Shown here one piece after another: positions 6,647 to 14,154 of a stretch of 19,334 nucleotides of DNA (positions within the stretch are counted from its first letter, which is position 1; each line of letters begins with the position of its first letter). The translations under genes and the position numbers were made by a program. Below the pieces are notes generated by a model that was given only the letters and a program-made list of their open reading frames with translations, did not search any database and was not told the origin of the DNA. Source of the DNA: an uncultured Oscillospiraceae bacterium (lineage in GTDB: Bacteria; Bacillota; Clostridia; Oscillospirales; Acutalibacteraceae); assembly GCA_900552985.1 (NCBI GenBank), contig USBP01000003.1, positions 1 through 19,334 on the forward strand, in the 5' to 3' direction.

Positions 6647-8552
6647 GCAAAGCATTACCCGGGAAACAAAGCTGAAAGATATCCTAGAAACGCCGGCTGG
6701 GCACGATATTTTAGCCAAGGCTTTTTATTCCCTTGGGATCAATAAAAAGCTGTTAACCGCTACGCCTCTCGGCGCCCTGAAAATCGGGCAGTTGCAGAAA
6801 CTCAGCCTTGGCAAGCTGGACGACGGTTTTATCGACGCACTGCTTGGTCTGCTTAACAGCGAAACGGAGCAGCCGCTGGAGGATAATGCTCCGATCGTAC
6901 ATAAATGGTGGAAAGAGGCGGTTTTTTATCAGATTTACCCCCGCAGCTTTCGGGACTCCAACGGGGATGGGATCGGCGATCTTAATGGCATCATTGAAAA
7001 GCTGGATTATTTAAAGGAACTTGGCATTGATGCAATCTGGTGCTCGCCTGTCTATGATTCGCCCAACGATGATAATGGCTATGATATCCGCGATTATCGT
7101 AAGATCATGCGGGAATTCGGCACAATGGAGGATTTTGACCGCCTGCTCAACGAGGTCCATGCACGCGGTATGCGGCTGATTATGGATCTTGTCATCAATC
7201 ACTCCTCTGACGAGCATGAATGGTTTCGCAGCTCAGTCTCGGACCCTGCTTCACCCTATCGTGATTTTTATATCTGGCGGAAAGGACGGGGGGACGGCCT
7301 GCCGCCAAATAACTGGGATTCTATTTTTAGCGGCCCGGCATGGAACTATTACCCCGAGCGCGGCGAATGGGCGATGCATCTGTTCAGCGCGAAGCAGATG
7401 GATTTCAACTGGGATAATGAGGCGGTGCGGCAGGAACTGTTCCGCATTGCAAACTGGTGGCTGGAGAAAGGGATCGACGGATTCCGGCTGGATGTCATCA
7501 GCTTTATCTCCAAAAAGGAAGGCCTGCCGGATGGGAACGAAATGATCGGCTCCCTGATGGGCTTTAAGGGGTGTGAACACTATTTCTATGGTCCGAAGCT
7601 TCACCAGTATTTGCGTGAGTTGCGTGAAAATTCCTTTGGCAAGTATGACGCCTTTACCGTTGGCGAATGTCAGGGAACAGGGCTTCAAATGAGCCGCCTG
7701 ATGACGGGAGATGACCGCGGCGAGCTGGATGTTGTCTTTTCCTTTGACCATATGGATAATCCGGGCAAACAGCGTTTTCAGGATTATCGCTTTGACCTTC
7801 GCCCTATGGCAAAAAATCTGATGGAATGGCAGCTGGGATATGGCAATCATTGCTGGCCCACGCTCTTTTTTGAAAACCATGATCATCCCCGTATGGTGTC
7901 CAAAGTCAATCCAGACGGCTCCTATCGCTGTGAAATCGCCAAGCTGCTCGCCATGCTTCAGCTGACGCTGCGCGGCACCCCGTTTATCTATCAGGGGCAG
8001 GAGCTCGGCATGACCAATGCCCCATTCACCTGTATTGACGAGCTGCGCGATGTGGAGAGCGTCAATCTCTATCATAAGCTGATGCAGGAGGGGAAACCTG
8101 CTGCGCAGGCCTTTCAGACTGTGCTCAGCGGCAGCCGGGATCACGCGCGCACGCCGATGCAGTGGAGCGGGGCGGAAAATGCCGGCTTCACGAAAGGCAC
8201 ACCGTGGATTCAGGTCAACCCAAACTATCGGCAGATCAATGCAGCGGATGAGGAATTATCCATTGATTCTGTGCTTCATTTTTACCGCAACCTGATAGCG
8301 CTGCGCAAGGCAAGTCCTGCTCTGGTCTATGGCGAGGTGATCCCCGTGCATTGCGGCTCTGGTAATCTGCTTTGCTACTATCGTCAGCTATCGGGCAGCC
8401 GGTTTTATGTGGAGCTGAATTTAACGGGAAAGCACGTGAAAGCTGTCAACACCGGCCTGCGGGGGAAACTGCTGTTTTCCAACTATACCGCACGGAGGCA
8501 GGAGGCGGTGATGCGGCCCTATGAAGCGAATCTTTATGCGAATACATTGTAG
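6639..8552 (+). CDS. GH13 alpha-glucosidase (oligo-1,6-glucosidase type) with extra N-terminal module
   Basis: This 637-residue cytoplasmic enzyme should hydrolyse terminal alpha-glucosidic bonds in short oligosaccharides. The GH13 domain begins near [16 protein letters not shown] (89-104). A calcium-type loop DSNGDGIGD lies at 106-114, region I is DLVINH (183-188), the nucleophile is D285 in GFRLDVI, the acid/base is E343 in VGECQG and the third acid is D415 in FENHDHPR. The residue after the nucleophile is Val (V286); in GH13_31 enzymes Val here goes with alpha-1,6 (isomaltose) preference and Thr with alpha-1,4. The GH13_29 trehalose-6-phosphate hydrolases are the main alternative. Residues 1-85 are an additional helical module not found in the basic enzyme. 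There is no signal peptide. The start ATG is preceded by GGAGGGCAGGCAGG and overlaps araB by 8 bases. Confidence 0.92.
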   Translation: MAEQSITRETKLKDILETPAGHDILAKAFYSLGINKKLLTATPLGALKIGQLQKLSLGKLDDGFIDALLGLLNSETEQPLEDNAPIVHKWWKEAVFYQIYPRSFRDSNGDGIGDLNGIIEKLDYLKELGIDAIWCSPVYDSPNDDNGYDIRDYRKIMREFGTMEDFDRLLNEVHARGMRLIMDLVINHSSDEHEWFRSSVSDPASPYRDFYIWRKGRGDGLPPNNWDSIFSGPAWNYYPERGEWAMHLFSAKQMDFNWDNEAVRQELFRIANWWLEKGIDGFRLDVISFISKKEGLPDGNEMIGSLMGFKGCEHYFYGPKLHQYLRELRENSFGKYDAFTVGECQGTGLQMSRLMTGDDRGELDVVFSFDHMDNPGKQRFQDYRFDLRPMAKNLMEWQLGYGNHCWPTLFFENHDHPRMVSKVNPDGSYRCEIAKLLAMLQLTLRGTPFIYQGQELGMTNAPFTCIDELRDVESVNLYHKLMQEGKPAAQAFQTVLSGSRDHARTPMQWSGAENAGFTKGTPWIQVNPNYRQINAADEELSIDSVLHFYRNLIALRKASPALVYGEVIPVHCGSGNLLCYYRQLSGSRFYVELNLTGKHVKAVNTGLRGKLLFSNYTARRQEAVMRPYEANLYANTL

Positions 8553-8565
8553 AGGAGGCTTCCTG

Positions 8566-9066
8566 CTGAAAAGCGGATGTGTCATGCTTCTTGCGGTACT
8601 GCTGCTGTGTTTAGCAGGGTGCGCCCAGCCCACTAAGGAGGGAACCACCGCCCCTCTGCCAGGGCAAACAAGCAGCGAAAGCCGCCCGGATGCACCGCAG
8701 CTGCAGGCATATGAGCGTTCGGTCAAAGCGTTTACGGACGCCTGTACCGCACAGATTTATGCCTTTACCAGCAGCATGGATACAGATGATATCCCTGCCG
8801 GGCGGCAAGCAGCCGATACCCTGAAAGAGACCTTGGATCGCTTTCAGGCCATTCAGCCTCCGGAGCGATGCGCCTCTGTACACACACTTTTTACACAGGC
8901 ATGGGAAAAGGCAGGAACAATCTATGCTCTGATGCTCCAAATTTTAGGGGACAGGCAGTATGACAACGACGACATGCCCTATGTCACGGCGTGCGAAGAT
9001 GCGGCGGAGGTGTTTGCGCAATCCACACGGGATGGGCTTGCGCGTCTGGAGCGGCTATTTGAATGA
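8566..9066 (+). CDS. Lipoprotein of unknown function, probable CTG start
   Basis: The mature protein is a small helical, acidic lipoprotein of no family I recognise. The signal peptide has a hydrophobic core MLLAVLLLC and the lipobox LAGC, with the acylated Cys at residue 19 from the chosen start. It should sit on the outer face of the membrane; a Ser/Pro/Thr-rich linker follows, then about 120 residues of predicted helix. The frame is open back to ATG 8521 and ATG 8536, but those have no properly placed ribosome binding site and would overlap the glucosidase gene. AGAGGAGG (8551-8558) begins inside the glucosidase stop codon and lies 7 bases before CTG 8566, giving a 166-residue protein that starts M-K-S-G-C. 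The start is therefore probably CTG; the gene itself is well supported. It may help the adjacent symporter, but that is only inferred from position. Confidence 0.75.
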   Translation: MKSGCVMLLAVLLLCLAGCAQPTKEGTTAPLPGQTSSESRPDAPQLQAYERSVKAFTDACTAQIYAFTSSMDTDDIPAGRQAADTLKETLDRFQAIQPPERCASVHTLFTQAWEKAGTIYALMLQILGDRQYDNDDMPYVTACEDAAEVFAQSTRDGLARLERLFE

Positions 9067-9090
9067 ATGCGTATGGATGGGGGATTTGTG

Positions 9091-10629
9091 ATGCTGGAAC
9101 GTTTCAAAAAGGCCATTGGCGTGGAGGGAAGCTTTAAAGATACGGTTTATCCGATGATTACCTATAACTCCGCGAATATTTTCAGTGGGGGTTCTACCTA
9201 TATCATCGGCATTTATTTTTTATCCTTTTTGACGGAAGTCGAAAAATTGAATCCTGCACAGGCTGGTCTGGTTATTTTGTTTGCCAAGCTGTGGGACGCC
9301 ATCTCTGACCCTGTAATGGGCCTGATCACGGACAGAACGCGTTCCAAATACGGTCGGCACAGGCGCTACCTGATCTGGGGTGTCGTTCCTGTGGCTGTGA
9401 CTTATTTTATGATGTGGTATTCCTTTGGGATTTCCGCACTCGGCAACCCGCTTTACACGATGATTTATTACAGCGTTGCCTATATTTTATTCAGCACGGC
9501 GTACACACTGGTCGTCGTGCCGCACACCGCCATGCTGCCGGAATTGGCGCCCGCCTATTCGCTGCGCACACAGTATAATTCCGTGGGATACCTAATGAAC
9601 TCGGTCGGCATGGTGAGCTCTTTCTTACTGGTTTCGATTACGCTGGGCTTTTTTGATATGGAGAGCCTGTCTGCCGGCTCCCGCACCAAATTTATGGTGC
9701 TCGGGTTGGTGCTTTGCCTGTGGTTCTCCCTGCCGCTGATTTTCACGTTCAAAAAAACCTGGGAGCCGAGCTCTCTTGACATGCAGCTTCCTCCATTGAG
9801 CGGGAAAGAGATTGTCGAAGAATATGTGCAGGTGTTTCGCAACAGGTCGTTTCGCCAGTATTTCCTGATCAGCTTTTTTAATATGATGTGTACGGGTTTT
9901 TACACTAATACGGATCAGTATTTTATCAAATATGTCGCGCAGCGTTTTCAGCTGTTTAACGTGATGACAACAGTTTCAGGCGTGGCGGAGGCCTCCGGCT
10001 TTCCGTTGAACTACTGGCTGACGATGAAATTCGGCAAGCAGCGCTGCGGCAAACTGCTCGCCCCGATCCTGTTCCTGGGATTGGCGATGGGCCTGTTTAT
10101 GAATGAAAACACTCCGTCCTTATTCCTGTTCCTCGCCTGTGTGCTCTACAATTTTGGATTTTCCGGTATCGGCTTTGTCCCAACAAATATTTTTGCGGAT
10201 GTGACCGACGTGGATGAGATGATTACCGGCCGCCGGCGCGAGGGTGTGATCGCCACCTTTTCGACCTTTGTGAAAAAGACGGTCAGCGGCGTGATGGCGG
10301 CAATGACGGGTTTCATCCTGAACGCCTTCGGTTTTGTGACCGGTCAGGAGGATACGCTTGCGCAAACTGCACAGGGGATTTTCGGCGTGCGTTTTACCTT
10401 CGCCATCCTGCCGATGATCTTCGTAGTGCTTTCAACGATCAGTATCTACCGCTATACGATGACAAAGCGGGATCATGAGATGATCCGCGCTGCGATTCAG
10501 GAGAAAAAAGAGAAAGGCTATGTGACGCTGACCCCAGAACAAATCCGGCGGTGTGAAAAAATAAGCGGACAGAAATTTGAGGATATGTGGCTGAGCCAAC
10601 GCGGCGATGCCATGCAGGAGGTACAGTAA
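9091..10629 (+). CDS. GPH-family glycoside/sugar:cation symporter
   Basis: This 512-residue protein has about 12 hydrophobic helices and the marks of the glycoside-pentoside-hexuronide:cation symporter family. They are WDAISDPVMGLITDRTRS followed by KYGRHRRYL at 68-94, and the ADVTDVDE block at 369-376 followed by TGRRREGV. It would import a sugar or small glycoside with H+ or Na+. The substrate cannot be read, but the neighbouring alpha-glucosidase suggests an alpha-glucoside and araB suggests a pentose. ATG 9067 directly follows the lipoprotein stop, but ATG 9091 has GGGGGA at 9079-9084 with a 6-base gap and gives the normal N-terminus, so I chose it. The stop TAA overlaps the next start by one base (TAATG). 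Confidence 0.93.
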   Translation: MLERFKKAIGVEGSFKDTVYPMITYNSANIFSGGSTYIIGIYFLSFLTEVEKLNPAQAGLVILFAKLWDAISDPVMGLITDRTRSKYGRHRRYLIWGVVPVAVTYFMMWYSFGISALGNPLYTMIYYSVAYILFSTAYTLVVVPHTAMLPELAPAYSLRTQYNSVGYLMNSVGMVSSFLLVSITLGFFDMESLSAGSRTKFMVLGLVLCLWFSLPLIFTFKKTWEPSSLDMQLPPLSGKEIVEEYVQVFRNRSFRQYFLISFFNMMCTGFYTNTDQYFIKYVAQRFQLFNVMTTVSGVAEASGFPLNYWLTMKFGKQRCGKLLAPILFLGLAMGLFMNENTPSLFLFLACVLYNFGFSGIGFVPTNIFADVTDVDEMITGRRREGVIATFSTFVKKTVSGVMAAMTGFILNAFGFVTGQEDTLAQTAQGIFGVRFTFAILPMIFVVLSTISIYRYTMTKRDHEMIRAAIQEKKEKGYVTLTPEQIRRCEKISGQKFEDMWLSQRGDAMQEVQ

Positions 10630-11057
10630 TGAAAAAAGCGCTTTTTTACCTGATTCAATGGACATGGGGGTTCACCGTCAATGCAGCTGGGGGGATCGCG
10701 CATCTGATTTTAAAACGAAAGGGGAGGGTGGAACGTTTCCAACGCGCGATCATTACCCTGCTACCATGGAAATTTGGCGGGTTGTCACTGGGATTGTTTA
10801 TCTTTATGGCGGATAACAAAGAGGAGCGCTGGACCTATAACACCCGAATTCACGAGTATGGCCACACCTTTCAATGCCTGCTGCTGGGGCCGCTCTACTG
10901 GCTTGTGATTGCGCTTCCATCCGCCATTTGGTGCAATTGCTTCCAGGGGTACCGTAAAAAACATAACGTCTCCTATTATGCGTTGTATTGTGAGAAATGG
11001 GCGAATGCCTGGGGTGTAAAATTCAGCGGCCTCTCCTTCCGCGGAGAGATGAAATAA
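10629..11057 (+). CDS. Small membrane protein with HEYGH motif
   Basis: The protein has 142 residues, is basic, and has three or so hydrophobic stretches (about 4-26, 45-60 and 82-103). Just before the last stretch is H75-E76-Y77-G78-H79, which fits the zinc-metalloprotease signature H-E-x-x-H. A conserved-looking segment ending in CEKWAN (E122) could give a third metal ligand. Proteins with an 'EYGHT-Q...LGPLYxLVIxLPS' pattern are known to me only as uncharacterised small membrane proteins of gut Bacillota and Bacteroidota; no substrate is established. The start is fixed by AGGAGG at 10616-10621 and the TAATG overlap with the symporter gene, so it is translationally coupled. An upstream in-frame ATG at 10587 is inside the symporter gene and is not needed. 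Peptidase activity is inference. Confidence 0.7.
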   Translation: MKKALFYLIQWTWGFTVNAAGGIAHLILKRKGRVERFQRAIITLLPWKFGGLSLGLFIFMADNKEERWTYNTRIHEYGHTFQCLLLGPLYWLVIALPSAIWCNCFQGYRKKHNVSYYALYCEKWANAWGVKFSGLSFRGEMK

Positions 11058-11097
11058 TCGTTGCACACAGTTTCATTTCATAAAGAAGGGATTATCC

Positions 11098-11859
11098 ATG
11101 CAGAAAAAGCTTACGATGCTCTATTTCAGCCCAACCGGAAACACGCTGCGCGCCGCGCAGTACCTCGCAGCAGGGGTGGCGGAACAGATTGAACAAATCG
11201 ATTTGTCGCTGCCACAGCAGAACGGCAGTACATATGAAGAAGACGCGCTGGTTTTGCTTGCGGCTCCGGTGTTCGGCGGCCGATTGCCTGCACTGTTCTT
11301 GGACAGGCTCGCGCATTTTTCCGGCCGAAATGCCAAGGCGATCACGGTGGTAGTTTATGGAAACAGAGCATATGAGGATGCGCTGTTGGAGCTCAACGAC
11401 GCTGCGGCGGCTCGCGGCTTTCAGGTGGTAGCATCTGCCGCGCTGCTTGCGGAGCACTCCATGGTGCGTGAGGTTGCGGCAGGCCGGCCGGACCGGCAGG
11501 ATAAAATACAAATGCATAGCTTTGCGTTACAAATTATAGAAAAACTAAAAAATGGACCCAACTCCACCCCGGACGTTCCGGGAAACCGGCCCTATAAGCA
11601 GTGGCAGAAGATGCCCGCCGTCCCGCTGGCATCCCCCGCCTGCATCCGATGCGGTTTGTGCGCAAAACGGTGCCCTGCAGGCGCTATCCCGGCCGGGCAG
11701 CCCAATGAGACGGACCCTCAGCGCTGCATCTTATGCATGCGCTGTGTAGCGCTCTGCCCGCAGAATGCCAGAGCGCTACCGCCCCAGGCGGAGGAAACCA
11801 TCCGCGCTAAGCTCGCACCTGTGGCGGACATACGGAGAGAGAACGAGTTGTTCCTTTAA
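11098..11859 (+). CDS. EFR1-family flavodoxin/2[4Fe-4S] ferredoxin protein
   Basis: The 253-residue cytoplasmic protein joins an N-terminal flavodoxin-like domain to a C-terminal bacterial ferredoxin domain. The FMN phosphate loop is FSPTGNT at 10-16. The two cluster motifs are C182-x2-C185-x2-C188-x3-C192-P and C210-x2-C213-x2-C216-x3-C220-P. Proteins of this arrangement, common in anaerobic Clostridia, are annotated as EFR1-family ferrodoxins and are thought to pass electrons between flavin and iron-sulfur centres; the partner is unknown. The ATG follows GAAGGGAT at about 11086-11093. It lies 40 bases after the HEYGH gene without a terminator between, so it may be the last gene of the sugar operon, though its function does not clearly belong there. 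Confidence 0.92.
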   Translation: MQKKLTMLYFSPTGNTLRAAQYLAAGVAEQIEQIDLSLPQQNGSTYEEDALVLLAAPVFGGRLPALFLDRLAHFSGRNAKAITVVVYGNRAYEDALLELNDAAAARGFQVVASAALLAEHSMVREVAAGRPDRQDKIQMHSFALQIIEKLKNGPNSTPDVPGNRPYKQWQKMPAVPLASPACIRCGLCAKRCPAGAIPAGQPNETDPQRCILCMRCVALCPQNARALPPQAEETIRAKLAPVADIRRENELFL

Positions 11860-11862
11860 ACC

Positions 11863-11905
11863 GAAATCCTGCAAAAGCCGGGATTTCAGCGTGTTTACCT
11901 TGTCT
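11863..11905 (+). terminator. Weak possible terminator after the EFR1 gene
   Basis: GAAATCC at 11863-11869 pairs with GGATTTC at 11881-11887 around an 11-base loop directly after the EFR1 stop codon. The T-rich stretch that follows is broken (GTGTTTACCTTGTCTTTTT), and part of it is the next promoter. Position fits a terminator better than the structure does. Confidence 0.3.
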
Positions 11906-11928
11906 TTTTCCAGAGATAGGTGTATAAT
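11900..11928 (+). promoter_or_regulatory. Sigma-A promoter of upp
   Basis: TTGTCT at 11900-11905 and a perfect TATAAT at 11923-11928 are separated by 17 bases. The expected transcription start near 11935 leaves a short leader of about 25 bases holding the ribosome binding site GGAGG (11947-11951). No PyrR or purine-type leader structure is visible in so short a leader. Confidence 0.8.
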
Positions 11929-11960
11929 CGCAACGAGAAAAGCATTGGAGGTCGTTGAAT

Positions 11961-12590
11961 TTGGGAAACGTTACAATCACCAACCATCCGCTCATCCAGC
12001 ATAAGCTCACCCTTCTGCGTGATAAAAACACAGGCTCCAAGGAGTTCCGCGCGCTCGTCGGTGAGATTGCCATGCTCATGTGCTATGAGGCCACTCGTGA
12101 TCTGCCACTGAAAGAGGTTGAGATCGAAACCCCCGTCAGTGTGGCGAAAACACGTGTGATCTCTGGTAAAAAACTTGCCTTTGTACCGATCCTGCGCGCA
12201 GGTCTTGGCATGATGGACGGCGTGCTGGCACTGGTTCCATCGGCGCGCGTAGGCCATATTGGGCTGTATCGTGATCCGGAAACGCTCCAGCCGGTAGAAT
12301 ACTATTGCAAACTGCCAACAGATATTCAGGAGCGCGAGGTGATTGTTCTCGATCCGATGCTCGCAACCGGCGGCTCCGCAATCGACGCCATTACCCAAAT
12401 CAAAAAGCGCGGCCCCAAAACGATCAAGTTCATGGGCATTATCGCCGCTCCCGAGGGGCTTGACGCGCTGTGCAAGGCGCACCCGGATGTGGATATCTTC
12501 TGCGCGGCGCTGGATGAAAAGCTCAATGACCATGGCTATATTCTGCCCGGCCTTGGCGATGCGGGCGACCGGATCTTTGGCACGAAATAA
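11961..12590 (+). CDS. upp: Uracil phosphoribosyltransferase
   Basis: The enzyme salvages uracil by making UMP from uracil and PRPP. From TTG 11961 it has 209 residues, the usual family length, and begins M-G-N-V followed by [16 protein letters not shown], as in other Upp proteins. The PRPP loop is [11 protein letters not shown] (about 130-140) and the uracil-binding end is [20 protein letters not shown] 11955 is also in frame, but it is only 3 bases from GGAGG (11947-11951), whereas TTG 11961 has a 9-base spacer; hence the choice. The gene has its own promoter and an intrinsic terminator, so it is probably a single transcription unit with some read-through to the next genes. Confidence 0.96.
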   Translation: MGNVTITNHPLIQHKLTLLRDKNTGSKEFRALVGEIAMLMCYEATRDLPLKEVEIETPVSVAKTRVISGKKLAFVPILRAGLGMMDGVLALVPSARVGHIGLYRDPETLQPVEYYCKLPTDIQEREVIVLDPMLATGGSAIDAITQIKKRGPKTIKFMGIIAAPEGLDALCKAHPDVDIFCAALDEKLNDHGYILPGLGDAGDRIFGTK

Positions 12591-12610
12591 CTACTTCTTT
12601 GTAAGAAAAC

Positions 12611-12649
12611 AGCAGCGCAGGGGCGCATCGTCCTGCGCTGCTTTGTTAT
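12611..12649 (+). terminator. Intrinsic terminator after upp
   Basis: AGCAGCGCAGG at 12611-12621 pairs perfectly with CCTGCGCTGCT at 12632-12642 around a 10-base loop, followed by TTTGTTAT. It lies 20 bases after the upp stop and 15-20 bases before the ATG of the next gene, so the downstream genes rely on read-through or on a promoter I cannot see. Confidence 0.85.
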
Positions 12650-12664
12650 AAAAGGAGGGAGAGA

Positions 12665-13312
12665 ATGCTCCAAATTGAGCGTCCGGCCCTGCCGGAGCGG
12701 TTGGTTCTGCAAACGGAGTTGGCGGATACTCTGCGCCGGGCGGTGGAGGAGGAGACGGATTTATCCGGCATTCATTTTACAGGTGGGGCAGCCCCGCCGG
12801 AACCGCTGCGGATCATTTCCCTGAAGGGCTGCCAGTTCACCGGATGCCGGTTTGGCGCCTGTAAAGGAGAACAGCTTTATTTCTTTCATGTGCTGTTTGA
12901 AAGCTGCGATTTTTCCGGCGCTTTTTTTGACCGTTGCCTGTTTCGGCGTGTCCGCTTTACCAACTGCAAGCTCTCCGGCGCAGCGTTTTCGGATTGCTCG
13001 TTTGAGCAGTGCACGTTTGAAAACAGCCCCGGCCGGCTGCTTGCCTTCTCCAAGGCCAGCTATAAAGGCGTTTTGTTTTCCTCCTGCGATCTATCACAGG
13101 CAAGCTGGCAGGAAGCAAGGCTTGCAAAAACCTACTTTGAAAACTGCCGGATGACAGGCGCGGAGCTGCTGCACACGCCGCTCAAGGGGATTGATTTCAC
13201 TTCTGACGAACTGGATGGGCTGCGCGTTACCCTGCCTGATCTGCGCGGCGCAATTGTTACGGCCGGGCAGGCATGTGACCTGGCGAGGCTGCTCGGCATT
13301 GAAATCCGATAA
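12665..13312 (+). CDS. Pentapeptide-repeat protein
   Basis: The 215-residue protein has irregular pentapeptide repeats (central Phe or Leu every five residues) from about 52 to 180: CQFTGCRF, CDFSGAFFDRCLF, VRFTNCKLSGAAFSDCSFEQCTF, SSCDLSQASW, TYFENCRMTGAELL. These build a right-handed quadrilateral beta-helix. The size and the C-terminal segment LRGAIVTAGQACDLARLLGIEI resemble Qnr-like proteins that protect DNA gyrase from quinolones, where a C-terminal helix makes the dimer contact. That likeness is from pattern memory, not an alignment, and most proteins of this class have no known role. The ATG follows AAAGGAGGGA (12651-12660). It heads a three-gene run with the DUF1653 and ArsC-like genes, sitting just behind the upp terminator. 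Confidence 0.88.
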   Translation: MLQIERPALPERLVLQTELADTLRRAVEEETDLSGIHFTGGAAPPEPLRIISLKGCQFTGCRFGACKGEQLYFFHVLFESCDFSGAFFDRCLFRRVRFTNCKLSGAAFSDCSFEQCTFENSPGRLLAFSKASYKGVLFSSCDLSQASWQEARLAKTYFENCRMTGAELLHTPLKGIDFTSDELDGLRVTLPDLRGAIVTAGQACDLARLLGIEIR

Positions 13313-13330
13313 AACAGGGAGGAGAAGCTT

Positions 13331-13555
13331 ATGGAAATCCGGCCAGGGAGATACCGTCACTTTAAGGGTGGGAAATACCGTGTCATCGGCGTGGCGGCGC
13401 ATTCCGAAACCGGCGAGCAACTGGTGATCTATCAGGCGCTCTATGGGGAGAAGAAGCTTTGGGCCCGCCCGGCGGAAATGTGGGCGCAGAATGTAACGAG
13501 CGAGGGCCGCACCCTGCCTCGGTTTACCTATTTGGGAGAGGGGGAGGAAGGGTGA
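13331..13555 (+). CDS. DUF1653 family protein
   Basis: The 74-residue protein fits DUF1653 in length and sequence: GRYRHFKGGKYRVIGVA, the middle ETGEQLVIYQALYG and the end LWARPAEMW followed by the F-x-Y-L close. It is a small beta-rich domain of unknown function, often found alone in Clostridia and Gammaproteobacteria. The ATG is preceded by GGGAGGAG (13317-13324). The TGA stop overlaps the GTG start of the next gene in GTGA, so both are probably translated as a coupled pair. Confidence 0.9.
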   Translation: MEIRPGRYRHFKGGKYRVIGVAAHSETGEQLVIYQALYGEKKLWARPAEMWAQNVTSEGRTLPRFTYLGEGEEG

Positions 13556-13905
13556 ATCTGCAAATTTTCGGCAAAGCCAAATGCTTTGATACCAAAAAAG
13601 CGGAGCGCTTTTTCAAAGAGCGCGGCATCCCATATCAGTTTGTCGATTTGGCAAAGTACGGTATGAGCAAGGGGGAGCTTGAGCGCGTGAAAGCGGCCGT
13701 GGGAGGCCTTGCGCCGCTGATCGACACACAGTCTAAAGACCCGGACGCACTTGTTCTGCGCTATCTCGCAAGCAACGAGGCGAAGCAGGAAAAAATGCTG
13801 GAAAACCCGAAGCTTATCAAAACGCCGGTTGTGCGTGATGGCAAGCGGGCCACCGTCGGTTACTGCCCGGAGATCTGGAAGCAATGGCTGGCGGAAAATA
13901 TGTGA
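13552..13905 (+). CDS. ArsC/Spx-like (arsenate reductase family) protein
   Basis: The 117-residue thioredoxin-fold protein belongs to the ArsC/Spx/YffB family. It has a single N-terminal Cys (C11) in GKAKCFDTKKAERFF and the later TPVVRDGKRATVGY block, where the family Arg and cis-Pro lie. The position that is Cys in the CxxC of Spx is Thr here (C11-F-D-T14), so it lacks the Spx redox switch. No arsR, arsB or other arsenic genes are near, so true arsenate reduction is doubtful and many such proteins have no known substrate. The start is GTG 13552, fixed by GGGGAGGAAGG just before it and by the 4-base overlap with the DUF1653 stop; an earlier in-frame ATG at 13459 lies within that gene and is rejected. 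Confidence 0.88.
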   Translation: MNLQIFGKAKCFDTKKAERFFKERGIPYQFVDLAKYGMSKGELERVKAAVGGLAPLIDTQSKDPDALVLRYLASNEAKQEKMLENPKLIKTPVVRDGKRATVGYCPEIWKQWLAENM

Positions 13906-14001
13906 TGGAATGGGCAATCAGTGCCTGCTGGAAATAAATATTTCTTCATCAATGATATCTCCGTTCATACCACATGATCTGTGCGTTTTTATTTATAGTA
14001 C

Positions 14002-14041
14002 GGGATAAAGCAGATAGCAAGGTCTGCCTTATCCCTTAGTT
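14002..14041 (+). terminator. Probable terminator after the ArsC-like gene
   Basis: GGGATAAAGCAGA (14002-14014) pairs with TCTGCCTTATCCC (14023-14035) with a single A/C mismatch around an 8-base loop. The T tract after it (TTAGTTAT) is weak. It lies about 100 bases after the ArsC-like stop. The rest of 13906-14090 shows nothing else I can support. Confidence 0.5.
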
Positions 14042-14089
14042 ATAATGATACGAAGGATACCTAGCCTTTGATGCCGTCTGTTTTTTTGC

Positions 14090-14141
14090 AAACAAAATCT
14101 CCTTCCCTCGCTTGGTTTTCCAAAGCGATAGGAAGGAGATT
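14090..14141 (-). terminator. Intrinsic terminator of the wall-anchored protein gene
   Basis: AATCTCCTTCC at 14096-14106 pairs with GGAAGGAGATT at 14131-14141, and an inner TCGCTT/AAGCGA pairing (14108-14113 with 14123-14128) extends the stem. Read leftward, the RNA continues into UUUUGUUUG. It starts 13 bases beyond the TAA stop of the minus-strand gene. Confidence 0.85.
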
Positions 14142-14154
14142 GATTTATGCGCTG

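Noticed and set aside
7251..8144. 297-codon ORF antisense to the GH13 gene
   Set aside because: Covers catalytic regions of a certain GH13 enzyme on the other strand; no independent support.
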